Shown here: piece after piece, positions 1 to 5,768 of the stretch
Layout: every line of letters starts with the position of its first letter
How positions within the stretch are numbered: position 1 is the stretch's first letter
Source of the DNA: an uncultured Collinsella sp.
GTDB taxonomy: Bacteria > Actinomycetota > Coriobacteriia > Coriobacteriales > Coriobacteriaceae
Direction of reading: 5' to 3'
Length of the DNA: 5,768 bases
Assembly (NCBI GenBank): GCA_902492825.1
Contig: CABUMZ010000116.1
Coordinates: 1 to 5,768, forward strand
Translations under genes and position numbers: made by a program
The notes under the pieces: generated by a model
The model's input: only the letters and a program-made list of their open reading frames with translations
Database searches by the model: none
What the model was told of the DNA's origin: nothing

Positions 1-725
1 CCGGCCTCGCCAAAACCACTCACGCGCAGCTGGCGACCAGTCGAAACACCGGCGGGAATATCGATGTCAATCTTTTCGTGAGAAGGCGTGCGGCCCTGGC
101 CATCGCAGGTCTCGCAGGGATGATCGATGACCGTGCCTTCGCCGTGGCAGTCGGGACAGGGCGAAGAGGACTGAACCTGGCCCAGGAAAGAACGCTGGAC
201 CGTCGTCACATAGCCTGTGCCGTGACAGCGGCTGCACTGCTTCTCGGTCGCGCCCTCGGCCTTGCCGGTGCCGTTGCAGTCGTCGCAGGGAGCAAGGCGA
301 TCGTAGCTGATCGTCTTTTTGCAGCCAAGCGCCGCCTCCTCGAGCGTCACCGAAAGGGAAATGGCCATATCGCGGCCGCGACGACGCTCGCGGCGATTTC
401 GGGCGCCACCGCCGGCACCGCCGCCAAAGAACGACGAGAAGAGGTCGTCCATACCCATGCCGCCAAAGATATCGTTGATATCGACATAGCCAGAACCACC
501 GGGGCCGTCCGCGGTACCGTAACGGTCGTAGTTAGCACGCTTCTGCTCGTCGGAAAGAACGGAATAGGCCTCGTTGAGCTCTTTGAACTTGGCCTCGGCC
601 TCGGGGTCGTCCGAAACATCCGGGTGTACCGTACGGGCTTTCTTTAGAAACGCGCGCTTGATCGTCCGCGCGTCGGCATCCTTGTCAACGCCAAGTACCT
701 CGTAGTAATCCCTATTTTCCGACAC
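1..725 (-). CDS. dnaJ: Chaperone protein DnaJ (class A J-protein), 3' end cut by the window edge
   Basis: DnaJ is the cytosolic Hsp40 co-chaperone that delivers unfolded clients to DnaK and stimulates its ATPase. The 241 codons visible show, in order: a J domain (about residues 5-69) with the essential HPD at 34-36; a short Gly/Phe-rich linker (about 74-107) carrying DIF (85-87) and DLF (94-96) motifs; the start of substrate-binding domain I from about 118; four intact zinc motifs CDDCNGTG (147-154), CSRCHGTG (164-171), CPDCHGEG (190-197) and CETCDGQG (204-211); then the return to domain I (IPAG, about 223-226). Domain II and the dimerisation tail, roughly 130-140 residues in the family, would lie beyond position 1. 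The start is GTG at 725, chosen because GGAAGGA sits 7 nt upstream and no in-frame ATG precedes the J domain. It lies 84 bp downstream of a second J-protein whose J domain is about two-thirds identical by hand alignment. DIF, HPD and the zinc motifs make this the canonical copy. Confidence 0.95.
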   Translation of the reverse strand, partial: MSENRDYYEVLGVDKDADARTIKRAFLKKARTVHPDVSDDPEAEAKFKELNEAYSVLSDEQKRANYDRYGTADGPGGSGYVDINDIFGGMGMDDLFSSFFGGGAGGGARNRRERRRGRDMAISLSVTLEEAALGCKKTISYDRLAPCDDCNGTGKAEGATEKQCSRCHGTGYVTTVQRSFLGQVQSSSPCPDCHGEGTVIDHPCETCDGQGRTPSHEKIDIDIPAGVSTGRQLRVSGFGEA

Positions 726-732
726 GACCGAA

Positions 733-739
733 TCCTTCC
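733..739 (-). promoter_or_regulatory. Ribosome binding site of dnaJ
   Basis: GGAAGGA on the minus strand with a 7-nt spacer to the GTG at 725. It decides the start: the ATG at 748 is in a different reading frame from the J domain and lies upstream of this site. Confidence 0.75.
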
Positions 740-746
740 AACTTTC

Positions 747-775
747 ATTATTGTCACAGTGCGTCCTATACCCAA
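747..775 (-). promoter_or_regulatory. Possible weak promoter in front of dnaJ
   Basis: On the minus strand TTGGGT (770-775, three of six matches to TTGACA) is separated by 17 nt from AATAAT (747-752, five of six matches to TATAAT). Transcription would start near 740, leaving a leader of about 15 nt that just contains the ribosome binding site. This could let dnaJ be made independently of the upstream genes, but the -35 is poor and such matches arise by chance. No CIRCE-type (TTAGCACTC/GAGTGCTAA) or HAIR-type (CTTGAGT/ACTCAAG) inverted repeat is seen in the gap. Confidence 0.2.
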
Positions 776-809
776 GCTGGGCCGGCCGCAAACAGAGGGT
801 TTGATGTTA

Positions 810-1910
810 TTACATCCCGTAGGGCGAAAGCATGGCCTGCTGCGAGCAGCTCGCAAACCAGACCGACACGAGCGCAAACATAAAGCCGTTGGCAAAACCA
901 TTGGCAAACTGCATCGCGCCGCGCTTCCACCACAGCAGGCTGCGATGAAGCACGCCGTCCGACAGCACCATGAACAAGCCCATGGCAAACGGAATGAAGC
1001 ACATCATGGCGAAGGCGGAGAACACGCCCGAGATGGCCGACAGCACCAAAAACGGAGCGATGATGCCCATGAGGTAGAAGCCGGTGCGAGCCTTACCCTC
1101 CAGGCGCTCGGCCTCAACGTGCGCACGACCGACCAGATCGCCGCCCGAAGCGCCGTTCGTGCCGGCGTGACCCATGTTGGGGACGCGCACCTCGTCGCCA
1201 TCATGCGTGCCGGCGGGAAACTCAATCGTCTGCTCGGAGGTCACACGGACACGGCCGCTGCCACCGCAATCGGGGCACGGGTCGGCAACGACCTTGCCGG
1301 AACCGCCGCACTCAGGACAAACCGTCTGGAACGTGCCCGCACCAAACAGGAAAGACAGGTCGACATCGATATGGCCGCGACCACCGCAGCTCGGACAGGT
1401 GTGGGCATGCTCTGACGAAACGGAGCCCGATCCGCCACAATGTCCGCAGGTGTCAAAGCGGGTGTAGCGAACGGTCTTGTGGGCACCGCCCTTAGCCTCC
1501 TTGGCGTCGAGCTTGATATCGACGACCACGTTGGCGCCACTCTCAGGGTTGTAGGCCGCCTGGCCGCGACGGGGCTGGCCCCAGGCGCCCCCGAAGGGGA
1601 AACCGCCGTCAAAGGGATTGCCGTAACCGGCGCTGCCGGCATAGCCACCGCCATAGGGTGAAGCCGTCGGTGCACCGGCAAAGGGATTACCCGACCGCAT
1701 GGCGTCGTAACGCGCACGCTTCTGCTCGTCCGAGAGCACGGCGTAGGCCTCGGAAACCTCTTTAAACTTTTCCTCGGCATCCGGCTCTTTATTGACGTCC
1801 GGATGGAGCTTGCGGGCCTTTTGCTGGAAAGCCTTTTGAATATCACGCGAGGTGGCGTCCTTGGAGACGCCCAAAATCTCGTAGTAATCTTTTTCGTTCA
1901 TCGTCGCCAT
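810..1910 (-). CDS. DnaJ-like zinc-finger J-protein with C-terminal membrane segments
   Basis: Predicted Hsp70 co-chaperone anchored in the cytoplasmic membrane, 366 residues. Seen in order: J domain (about 8-69) with HPD at 36-38; Gly/Phe/Pro/Tyr-rich linker (about 73-116) with no DIF motif; first part of substrate-binding domain I (about 126-154); four complete zinc motifs CGHCGGSG (155-162), CPSCGGRG (172-179), CPECGGSG (198-205) and CPDCGGSG (212-219); the rest of domain I (FPAGTHDGDEV, then GGDL at 256-259). A normal DnaJ would continue into domain II and a dimerisation tail. Here hydrophobic stretches follow at about 277-297, 300-320 and 335-355. The basic loop between the last two (HRSLLWWKRG, 322-331) fits the positive-inside rule if the J domain is cytosolic. 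The start is ATG at 1910, with AGGAGGT 8 nt upstream; a GTG at 1931 would extend the frame by 7 codons but lies upstream of that site. The gene follows hemW by 58 bp and precedes canonical dnaJ by 84 bp. The J-protein assignment is firm; client and exact topology are inferred. Confidence 0.93.
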   Translation of the reverse strand: MATMNEKDYYEILGVSKDATSRDIQKAFQQKARKLHPDVNKEPDAEEKFKEVSEAYAVLSDEQKRARYDAMRSGNPFAGAPTASPYGGGYAGSAGYGNPFDGGFPFGGAWGQPRRGQAAYNPESGANVVVDIKLDAKEAKGGAHKTVRYTRFDTCGHCGGSGSVSSEHAHTCPSCGGRGHIDVDLSFLFGAGTFQTVCPECGGSGKVVADPCPDCGGSGRVRVTSEQTIEFPAGTHDGDEVRVPNMGHAGTNGASGGDLVGRAHVEAERLEGKARTGFYLMGIIAPFLVLSAISGVFSAFAMMCFIPFAMGLFMVLSDGVLHRSLLWWKRGAMQFANGFANGFMFALVSVWFASCSQQAMLSPYGM

Positions 1911-1918
1911 GCGCGGCA

Positions 1919-1925
1919 ACCTCCT
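1919..1925 (-). promoter_or_regulatory. Ribosome binding site of the membrane DnaJ-like gene
   Basis: AGGAGGT, close to a perfect anti-16S match, with an 8-nt spacer to the ATG at 1910. It selects this start over the GTG at 1931 and over the ATG at 1901, which would be 17 nt away. Its 5' end overlaps the 3' arm of a small hairpin at 1924-1936. Confidence 0.88.
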
Positions 1926-1936
1926 GCTCACAGCAG
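1924..1936 (-). promoter_or_regulatory. Small hairpin touching the ribosome binding site
   Basis: CTGCT, a 3-nt loop GTG, then AGCAG: five perfect base pairs on the minus strand in the 58-bp leader of the DnaJ-like gene. The last two bases of the 3' arm are the first two of the AGGAGGT site, so folding could partly hide it. The stem is short and melts easily, so a role as a temperature-sensitive element is only a possibility. Confidence 0.25.
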
Positions 1937-1968
1937 CGTATATATTGCGGTAATTCTACCCGAGCGGC

Positions 1969-3201
1969 CTAGGCTAGACCCCAAAACAGCTCGAACAGAA
2001 CATTTCCATCGAGCCAGCCCAGGTGGGTCGGCGCCAGGCGGGCACAGGAGCGGCCAGCGATGACATCGACAGAGGAGATAGGCTCCGCATGAGTATCACC
2101 GTGCTCGGGCACCCAAGCGGCAAGCCCAAGCTCAAGAGCGCGGTCACAAACCGCTGTCAGCTCCTCAGCAGGGATGACACGAGCCGCGCGAACCAACAGA
2201 TCGGACGCGACACCGCGCGTCATGCGACAAGCGAGCATCAGGTCCTCTGCTGCCGCCTCGCGATGCGCAAGGTACTCGGCCTCAAACGCCGTCGCGTCAT
2301 CGTTGCGCTGGACCAGACGCACGCGATGAAAGTCACCACGGGGGGCCACGTCGGGATACAGCCCGGCCAAGCGATCGAAATCCTCGGCATCGAGCATACC
2401 CGCGGCAGAACGACCCAAACCCAAATAGCCCTGTCCGGTCCAATAGGCAATGTTGTGGGCGCATTCATGCCCATCGAGCGCGTAGCTCGCCACCTCATAC
2501 GGATGGTAGCCCGCCGAACTCAGCCGCTCGCGCGCAACGTCCATGCATGCGGCTTGGAAATCCTCATCGGGCTCAAGCGACTCATCACGGCACGCCATGC
2601 GGTAAAGCGGCGTGCCCTCCTCGAGCGTGAGTGGATAGACCGACACATGGTGCGGGGCCGCCGCAAGCGCGCCATCGAGCGTGTACTGCCAGCTCGCCAT
2701 AGTCTGTCCGGGAAGCCCACACATAAGGTCGCACGAAACATCGAGCCCAACATCCTTCACCGTCGCGATAGCCTCAAGCGCCCGTTCGGCATCATGGATA
2801 CGGCCAATGACAGCCAACTCGGTATTGTCCAGCGTCTGCACGCCCAGAGAGATGCGCGTGACACCTGCCTCGTCAAGCGCGGTGGCGAGCCCAGCCGTCA
2901 GCGATTCTGGATTGGCTTCACAAGTAAACTCAACGGGCTTGCACCACATGGAGATACGACGGGCAAGTTTCACGAGGCGCTCCCCTGCCAGCGACGGCGT
3001 GCCGCCGCCTACGTAGACAGTGCGGATCTGCCTGAGTGCCCCAGCGTTGCCAAAGGCATCGAGCCGCTTATACAGGTGCTCAAAATAGGCATCGAGCGCA
3101 GCATCCAGGTCGCACGGGGCCACGCTTTGCGAGTCAAAGTCGCAATAGCGGCATTTTTGAGCGCAAAACGGCACGTGCACATACAGAGCGGTAACGGCCA
3201 C
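1969..3201 (-). CDS. hemW: HemW, radical SAM heme chaperone (formerly HemN-like coproporphyrinogen oxidase)
   Basis: HemW binds heme and S-adenosylmethionine and is thought to deliver heme to respiratory enzymes. It was long mislabelled as oxygen-independent coproporphyrinogen III oxidase. The 410-residue protein opens with YVHVPFC and the radical SAM cluster motif CX3CX2C at Cys13, Cys17 and Cys20. GGGTPS (65-70) is the SAM-binding glycine motif, followed by EANPES (95-100) and GVQT (120-123), where most relatives have GVQS. The C-terminal third matches the HemW/HemN C-terminal domain, ending in a GWLDGNVLFELF-like tail. True HemN has an extra Cys two residues after the third cluster Cys; here that position is Phe22 (CDF), which favours HemW. 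The usual GAHS-like segment after YLGLG reads GRSAAG here. The start is GTG at 3201, with GGAGG 7 nt upstream. The dusB stop codon lies inside that spacer, so translation is probably coupled to dusB. Confidence 0.93.
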   Translation of the reverse strand: MAVTALYVHVPFCAQKCRYCDFDSQSVAPCDLDAALDAYFEHLYKRLDAFGNAGALRQIRTVYVGGGTPSLAGERLVKLARRISMWCKPVEFTCEANPESLTAGLATALDEAGVTRISLGVQTLDNTELAVIGRIHDAERALEAIATVKDVGLDVSCDLMCGLPGQTMASWQYTLDGALAAAPHHVSVYPLTLEEGTPLYRMACRDESLEPDEDFQAACMDVARERLSSAGYHPYEVASYALDGHECAHNIAYWTGQGYLGLGRSAAGMLDAEDFDRLAGLYPDVAPRGDFHRVRLVQRNDDATAFEAEYLAHREAAAEDLMLACRMTRGVASDLLVRAARVIPAEELTAVCDRALELGLAAWVPEHGDTHAEPISSVDVIAGRSCARLAPTHLGWLDGNVLFELFWGLA

Positions 3202-3203
3202 CG

Positions 3204-4247
3204 TTAGGCCTCCAGCGGATGAGCGGGCACCGATTCGCCGGCGGCAAGGGCGGCCTCGCAGGCCACCACGTCGCGCTCGATATCATCGACCAGCGCCATA
3301 AACTCCTCGTACGTGGAGCAACGCACCACCCGAGCGCGCCAGGCGGCGGCATGGGGCATACCCTTTAAGTACCAGCTTGCATACGTACGGGCGCGCGACA
3401 TAAGCGGCAGAAGCTCGTGCGTCAACGTCAGGTGCTCACGCAGGGCCTCCAGGCGCTCGACCGAGGAGCGAGAAGGAACCGGCGTGCCATCGAGTGCAAG
3501 GGCGCGTGCATCGCCGAACACCCAGGGATTGCCGTAGATACCGCGCGCAATAAACACCGCGCTGGCACCCGAACCGCTCAGATGCTCAGCAGCGTCCTCG
3601 GCCGAGAACACATCGCCCGAACCAATCACGGGAATCTCGACGGCTTCGGCAACCTCATCGACGACAGACCAATCGGCCTGGCCCGTATAGAGCTGCGTGG
3701 CACAACGACCGTGCACGGCAACCGCAGCGGCGCCCGCCCCTTCGAGCATCTGGGCAAACGTTGCGGCATTGCGATCCTCGGCATAAAAACCCTTGCGGAT
3801 CTTCACAGTCACGGGAACATGCGCCGCGCCCACCGCTGCCTCGACAATCTTCTCGGCCAGATCAGGCGTGCGCATAAGCGCCGAGCCCTCGCCCTTGGTA
3901 ACGACCTTGCGAGCCGGACAGGCCATGTTGATATCAATCAATGACAGGCGATCGCCCACGCGTTCCTCGACGGCAGCGACGGCACTCGCAAACTGATCGG
4001 GCTTGGAACCAAAGAGCTGCACGCAAATCTGCTGTTCCTCGTCGGCCGGCAGCACCAGGCGCCACGTCTTGTTGCTGGCATAGGCAAGGCCTGCAACGCT
4101 CACCATCTCGCTGTAGGCAAAGTTGGCGCCGCGGCGGCGACACATGATGCGATAGGCGGGGTCGGTTACGCCCGCCATGGGAGCCATAAGGAACGGCTGC
4201 TCGGCATAGGCGCCCAGCAGCCGCTTGCTGTATTCAGAAAGCGCCAT
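3204..4247 (-). CDS. dusB: tRNA-dihydrouridine synthase, DusB family
   Basis: FMN-dependent enzyme that reduces specific uridines in tRNA to dihydrouridine, using NAD(P)H, in the cytosol. The 347-residue protein has a TIM-barrel layout with the expected landmarks: APMAGVTD (22-29), SEMVS (46-50), QLFGSKP (77-83), DINMACPARK (105-114) with the presumed catalytic Cys110, VKIRKG (148-153), VHGR then YTGQADW (178-193), GSGDV (209-213) and the phosphate-binding ARGIYGNPW (234-242). Family members usually read DINMGCP and GNGD(I/V), so Ala109 and Ser210 are small departures. After the barrel a helical region (about 260-330) matches the tRNA-recognition domain. The start is ATG at 4247, 4 nt after the lepA stop. 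The ribosome binding site is weak (AAGGTGG inside the lepA end, about 12 nt away), so translational coupling to lepA is likely. DusB rather than another Dus subfamily is inferred from motif wording and length. Confidence 0.93.
   Translation of the reverse strand: MALSEYSKRLLGAYAEQPFLMAPMAGVTDPAYRIMCRRRGANFAYSEMVSVAGLAYASNKTWRLVLPADEEQQICVQLFGSKPDQFASAVAAVEERVGDRLSLIDINMACPARKVVTKGEGSALMRTPDLAEKIVEAAVGAAHVPVTVKIRKGFYAEDRNAATFAQMLEGAGAAAVAVHGRCATQLYTGQADWSVVDEVAEAVEIPVIGSGDVFSAEDAAEHLSGSGASAVFIARGIYGNPWVFGDARALALDGTPVPSRSSVERLEALREHLTLTHELLPLMSRARTYASWYLKGMPHAAAWRARVVRCSTYEEFMALVDDIERDVVACEAALAAGESVPAHPLEA
3209..3213 (-). promoter_or_regulatory. Ribosome binding site of hemW
   Basis: GGAGG with a 7-nt spacer to GTG 3201. 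The site lies inside the last codons of dusB and the dusB TAA (3204-3206) falls in the spacer, a layout typical of translational coupling. It supports the GTG start. Confidence 0.82.
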
Positions 4248-4251
4248 GGAC

Positions 4252-5768
4252 CTACTCGTCCACCTTGAGAATCGCCATAAAGGCCTCCTGCGGGACCTCG
4301 ACCGAGCCGATGGCCTTCATGCGCTTCTTGCCCTCTTTCTGCTTCTCGAGCAGCTTGCGCTTTCGCGAGATATCGCCGCCGTAACACTTGGCCAGCACAT
4401 CCTTACGGCGCGCCTTAACGGTGGAGCGGGCGATGATCTTGTTGCCAATGGCGCCCTGGATAGGCACCTCGAACAGCTGACGCGGGATGATCTCCTTGAG
4501 CTTGTCGCACAGGCCGCGGGCCAGGCCATAAGCCTTATCCTTGTGTACGATAAACGACAGAGCATCCACCTCGTCGCCCGAAAGCAGGATGTCGAGCTTG
4601 ACGAGCTCGGAGGGGCGATATTCATTGAACTCATAGTCGAGCGAAGCGTAACCCTTGGTGCGGCTCTTGAGCTGATCGAAGAAGTCCAAGATGAGCTCGG
4701 CGAGCGGCATATCAAAGCGCATCTCGACCGATTTGCTCGTCAGGTGGATCATATCGGTCGTGACGCCACGGTGCTCGATAGCGAGCTGCATGACGGCACC
4801 CGTATACTCGGGCGGGCAGATTATCTTTGCCTTGAGGTAGGGCTCTTCGATACGCTCGATACGCGTGGCCTCGGGCAGATCCTGCGGGCTGCGGACATCA
4901 ATCATTTCGCCGTCAGTCTTGTACACGTGGTAGTCGACCGAGGGGCTCGTGGCGATCAGGTCCAGATTGAACTCGCGCTCCAGGCGCTCCTTGACGACCT
5001 CCATGTGCAGCAGGCCCAAGAAGCCCACGCGGAAGCCAAAGCCCAGCGCCACCGACGTCTCAGGCTCCCACACCAACGAAGGATCGTTGACGTGCAGCTT
5101 ATCGAGCGCGTCGCGCAGGTTCTCGTAGTCCTTGTTGTCGATGGGGAACAGGCCCGTGTAGACCATAGGCTTGGCCTCGCGGTAGCCCGGCAGCGGCTCG
5201 GGGCAGGGGTTCGAAGCCCACGTAAGAGTATCGCCTACGCGCACAGCCTCGGGGTCCTTCAAACCCGTGACCACATATCCAACCTCGCCGACGGTCAGAG
5301 CATCGACCGGCGTCTCGGCAGGGCGCTTGACGCCCACGCCGTCGACCAGGAAGTCGCCCTTGGCCTGCATCATACGCAGGGTATCGCCCTTTTTGATGGA
5401 ACCGTCAAAGACGCGCACCGTGGCGACGACGCCGCGGTACTCATCGAAGTACGAATCCAGAATAAGCGCCTTGAGAGGGCCATTTGCATCGCCCTTGGGA
5501 GGCGAGATCAAAAAGACGATGGACTCCAGCAGATCGTGGATGCCCTCGCCGGTCTTGCCCGACACGCACACGGCATCGTCGGCGGGAATGGCTAGATCGT
5601 CTTCGATCTCGGTCTTAACCTCGTCGGGGTGCGCCGAGGGAAGGTCGATCTTGTTGATGGCCGGAACAATGTCCAAGTTGGCGTTCATGGCGAGCGTCGC
5701 GTTGGAAACGGTCTGTGCCTCGACGCCCTGAGTGGCGTCCACGACGAGCACCGCACCCTCGCAAGCGG
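4252..5768 (-). CDS. lepA: Elongation factor 4 (LepA), 5' end cut by the window edge
   Basis: LepA is a ribosome-associated GTPase related to EF-G. It has been proposed to back-translocate or remodel stalled ribosomes and to assist initiation or 30S assembly. The last 505 codons plus stop are visible; the family is about 600 residues, so roughly 95-100 N-terminal residues with the P-loop and switch I lie off the right edge. The reading frame stays open to position 5766, so the GTG at 5751 is an internal Val and not a start. Visible landmarks are ACEGAVLVVDATQGVEAQT just after the G3 region, NKIDLP (G4), SGKTGEG (G5), the EF-G-like domains (LGLLHMEVV, ERLEREFNLDLI) and the LepA-specific C-terminal domain: IPRQLFEVPIQ, IIARSTVKA, LAKCYGGDISRKRKLLEKQK and a VPQEAFMAIL tail. 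G5 reads SGKTG where SAKTG is common. It is the first gene of the string visible here, so the promoter is outside the window. Confidence 0.97.
   Translation of the reverse strand, partial: ACEGAVLVVDATQGVEAQTVSNATLAMNANLDIVPAINKIDLPSAHPDEVKTEIEDDLAIPADDAVCVSGKTGEGIHDLLESIVFLISPPKGDANGPLKALILDSYFDEYRGVVATVRVFDGSIKKGDTLRMMQAKGDFLVDGVGVKRPAETPVDALTVGEVGYVVTGLKDPEAVRVGDTLTWASNPCPEPLPGYREAKPMVYTGLFPIDNKDYENLRDALDKLHVNDPSLVWEPETSVALGFGFRVGFLGLLHMEVVKERLEREFNLDLIATSPSVDYHVYKTDGEMIDVRSPQDLPEATRIERIEEPYLKAKIICPPEYTGAVMQLAIEHRGVTTDMIHLTSKSVEMRFDMPLAELILDFFDQLKSRTKGYASLDYEFNEYRPSELVKLDILLSGDEVDALSFIVHKDKAYGLARGLCDKLKEIIPRQLFEVPIQGAIGNKIIARSTVKARRKDVLAKCYGGDISRKRKLLEKQKEGKKRMKAIGSVEVPQEAFMAILKVDE

Noticed and set aside
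78..647. Plus-strand open frame opposite dnaJ
   Set aside because: The alanine-rich hydrophobic look comes from reading the Gly/Ala/Asp codons of dnaJ backwards, and the true frame has HPD and four zinc motifs.
746..748. ATG at 748 as a dnaJ start
   Set aside because: It is 23 nt from the GTG at 725 and therefore out of frame with the J domain.
770..788. Possible terminator: CCCA-AGC-TGGG and the palindrome GGCCGGCC in the gap before dnaJ
   Set aside because: The stem is only four pairs, the 8-bp palindrome has no loop, and no T-run follows on the minus strand.
810..1140. Frameshift as the cause of the hydrophobic C-terminus of the DnaJ-like protein
   Set aside because: Neither alternative minus-strand frame over this region encodes domain II or a dimerisation tail. 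The hydrophobic part has well-formed segments, a basic loop and a clean TAA stop, so it looks like a real domain.
1911..1931. GTG start at 1931 for the DnaJ-like gene
   Set aside because: It lies upstream of the AGGAGGT site at 1919-1925, which places the ATG at 1910 at ideal spacing. The extra seven residues match nothing in the J-protein family.
2023..3207. Long plus-strand open frame (394 codons) opposite hemW
   Set aside because: The product is Arg/His-rich with no domain pattern and lies entirely antisense to hemW. I treat it as a codon-bias shadow.
4225..5595. Long open frame on the plus strand (456 codons) opposite lepA
   Set aside because: It is the antisense of a firmly identified LepA. 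Its translation has no recognisable motifs, and open antisense frames are expected with GC-rich codon bias.
5749..5751. GTG at 5751 as the start of lepA
   Set aside because: The frame continues to the window edge with ACEGA, a conserved LepA segment well inside the GTPase domain, so the gene is truncated by the window.

Overview
The window looks like chromosomal core sequence from a high-GC Gram-positive bacterium. My best guess is a Coriobacteriia member such as Collinsella (Actinomycetota). This rests on the GC-rich codon use, the alanine-rich proteins, strong AGGAGG-type ribosome binding sites and the lepA-hemW-dnaJ style gene order. The genus is a guess from overall character, not a database match.

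All real genes lie on the minus strand and read from right to left as one tight gene string. First is lepA (elongation factor 4), cut at its 5' end by the right edge of the window. Then come dusB (tRNA-dihydrouridine synthase), hemW (radical SAM heme chaperone), a DnaJ-like protein ending in membrane segments, and a conventional dnaJ cut at its 3' end by the left edge. The gaps are 4 bp (lepA-dusB), 2 bp (dusB-hemW), 58 bp (hemW-dnaJ-like) and 84 bp (dnaJ-like to dnaJ). There is therefore no stretch over 300 bases without a gene. I found no tRNA, rRNA, insertion sequence, CRISPR array or convincing terminator.

Functionally the string joins translation (LepA on the ribosome, DusB on tRNA), heme delivery (HemW) and protein folding (two Hsp70 co-chaperones). 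In many Gram-positives lepA-hemW leads into hrcA-grpE-dnaK-dnaJ. Here hrcA, grpE and dnaK are absent from the interval, dusB is inserted, and the two J-proteins follow hemW directly with no visible CIRCE or HAIR heat-shock operator.

The most unusual item is the DnaJ-like protein at 810-1910. It has an intact J domain (HPD), a Gly/Phe-rich linker and all four zinc-binding CxxCxGxG motifs. Its second substrate-binding domain and dimerisation tail are replaced by about three hydrophobic membrane segments. It looks like a zinc-finger J-protein tethered to the inner face of the cytoplasmic membrane, next to a soluble paralogue.
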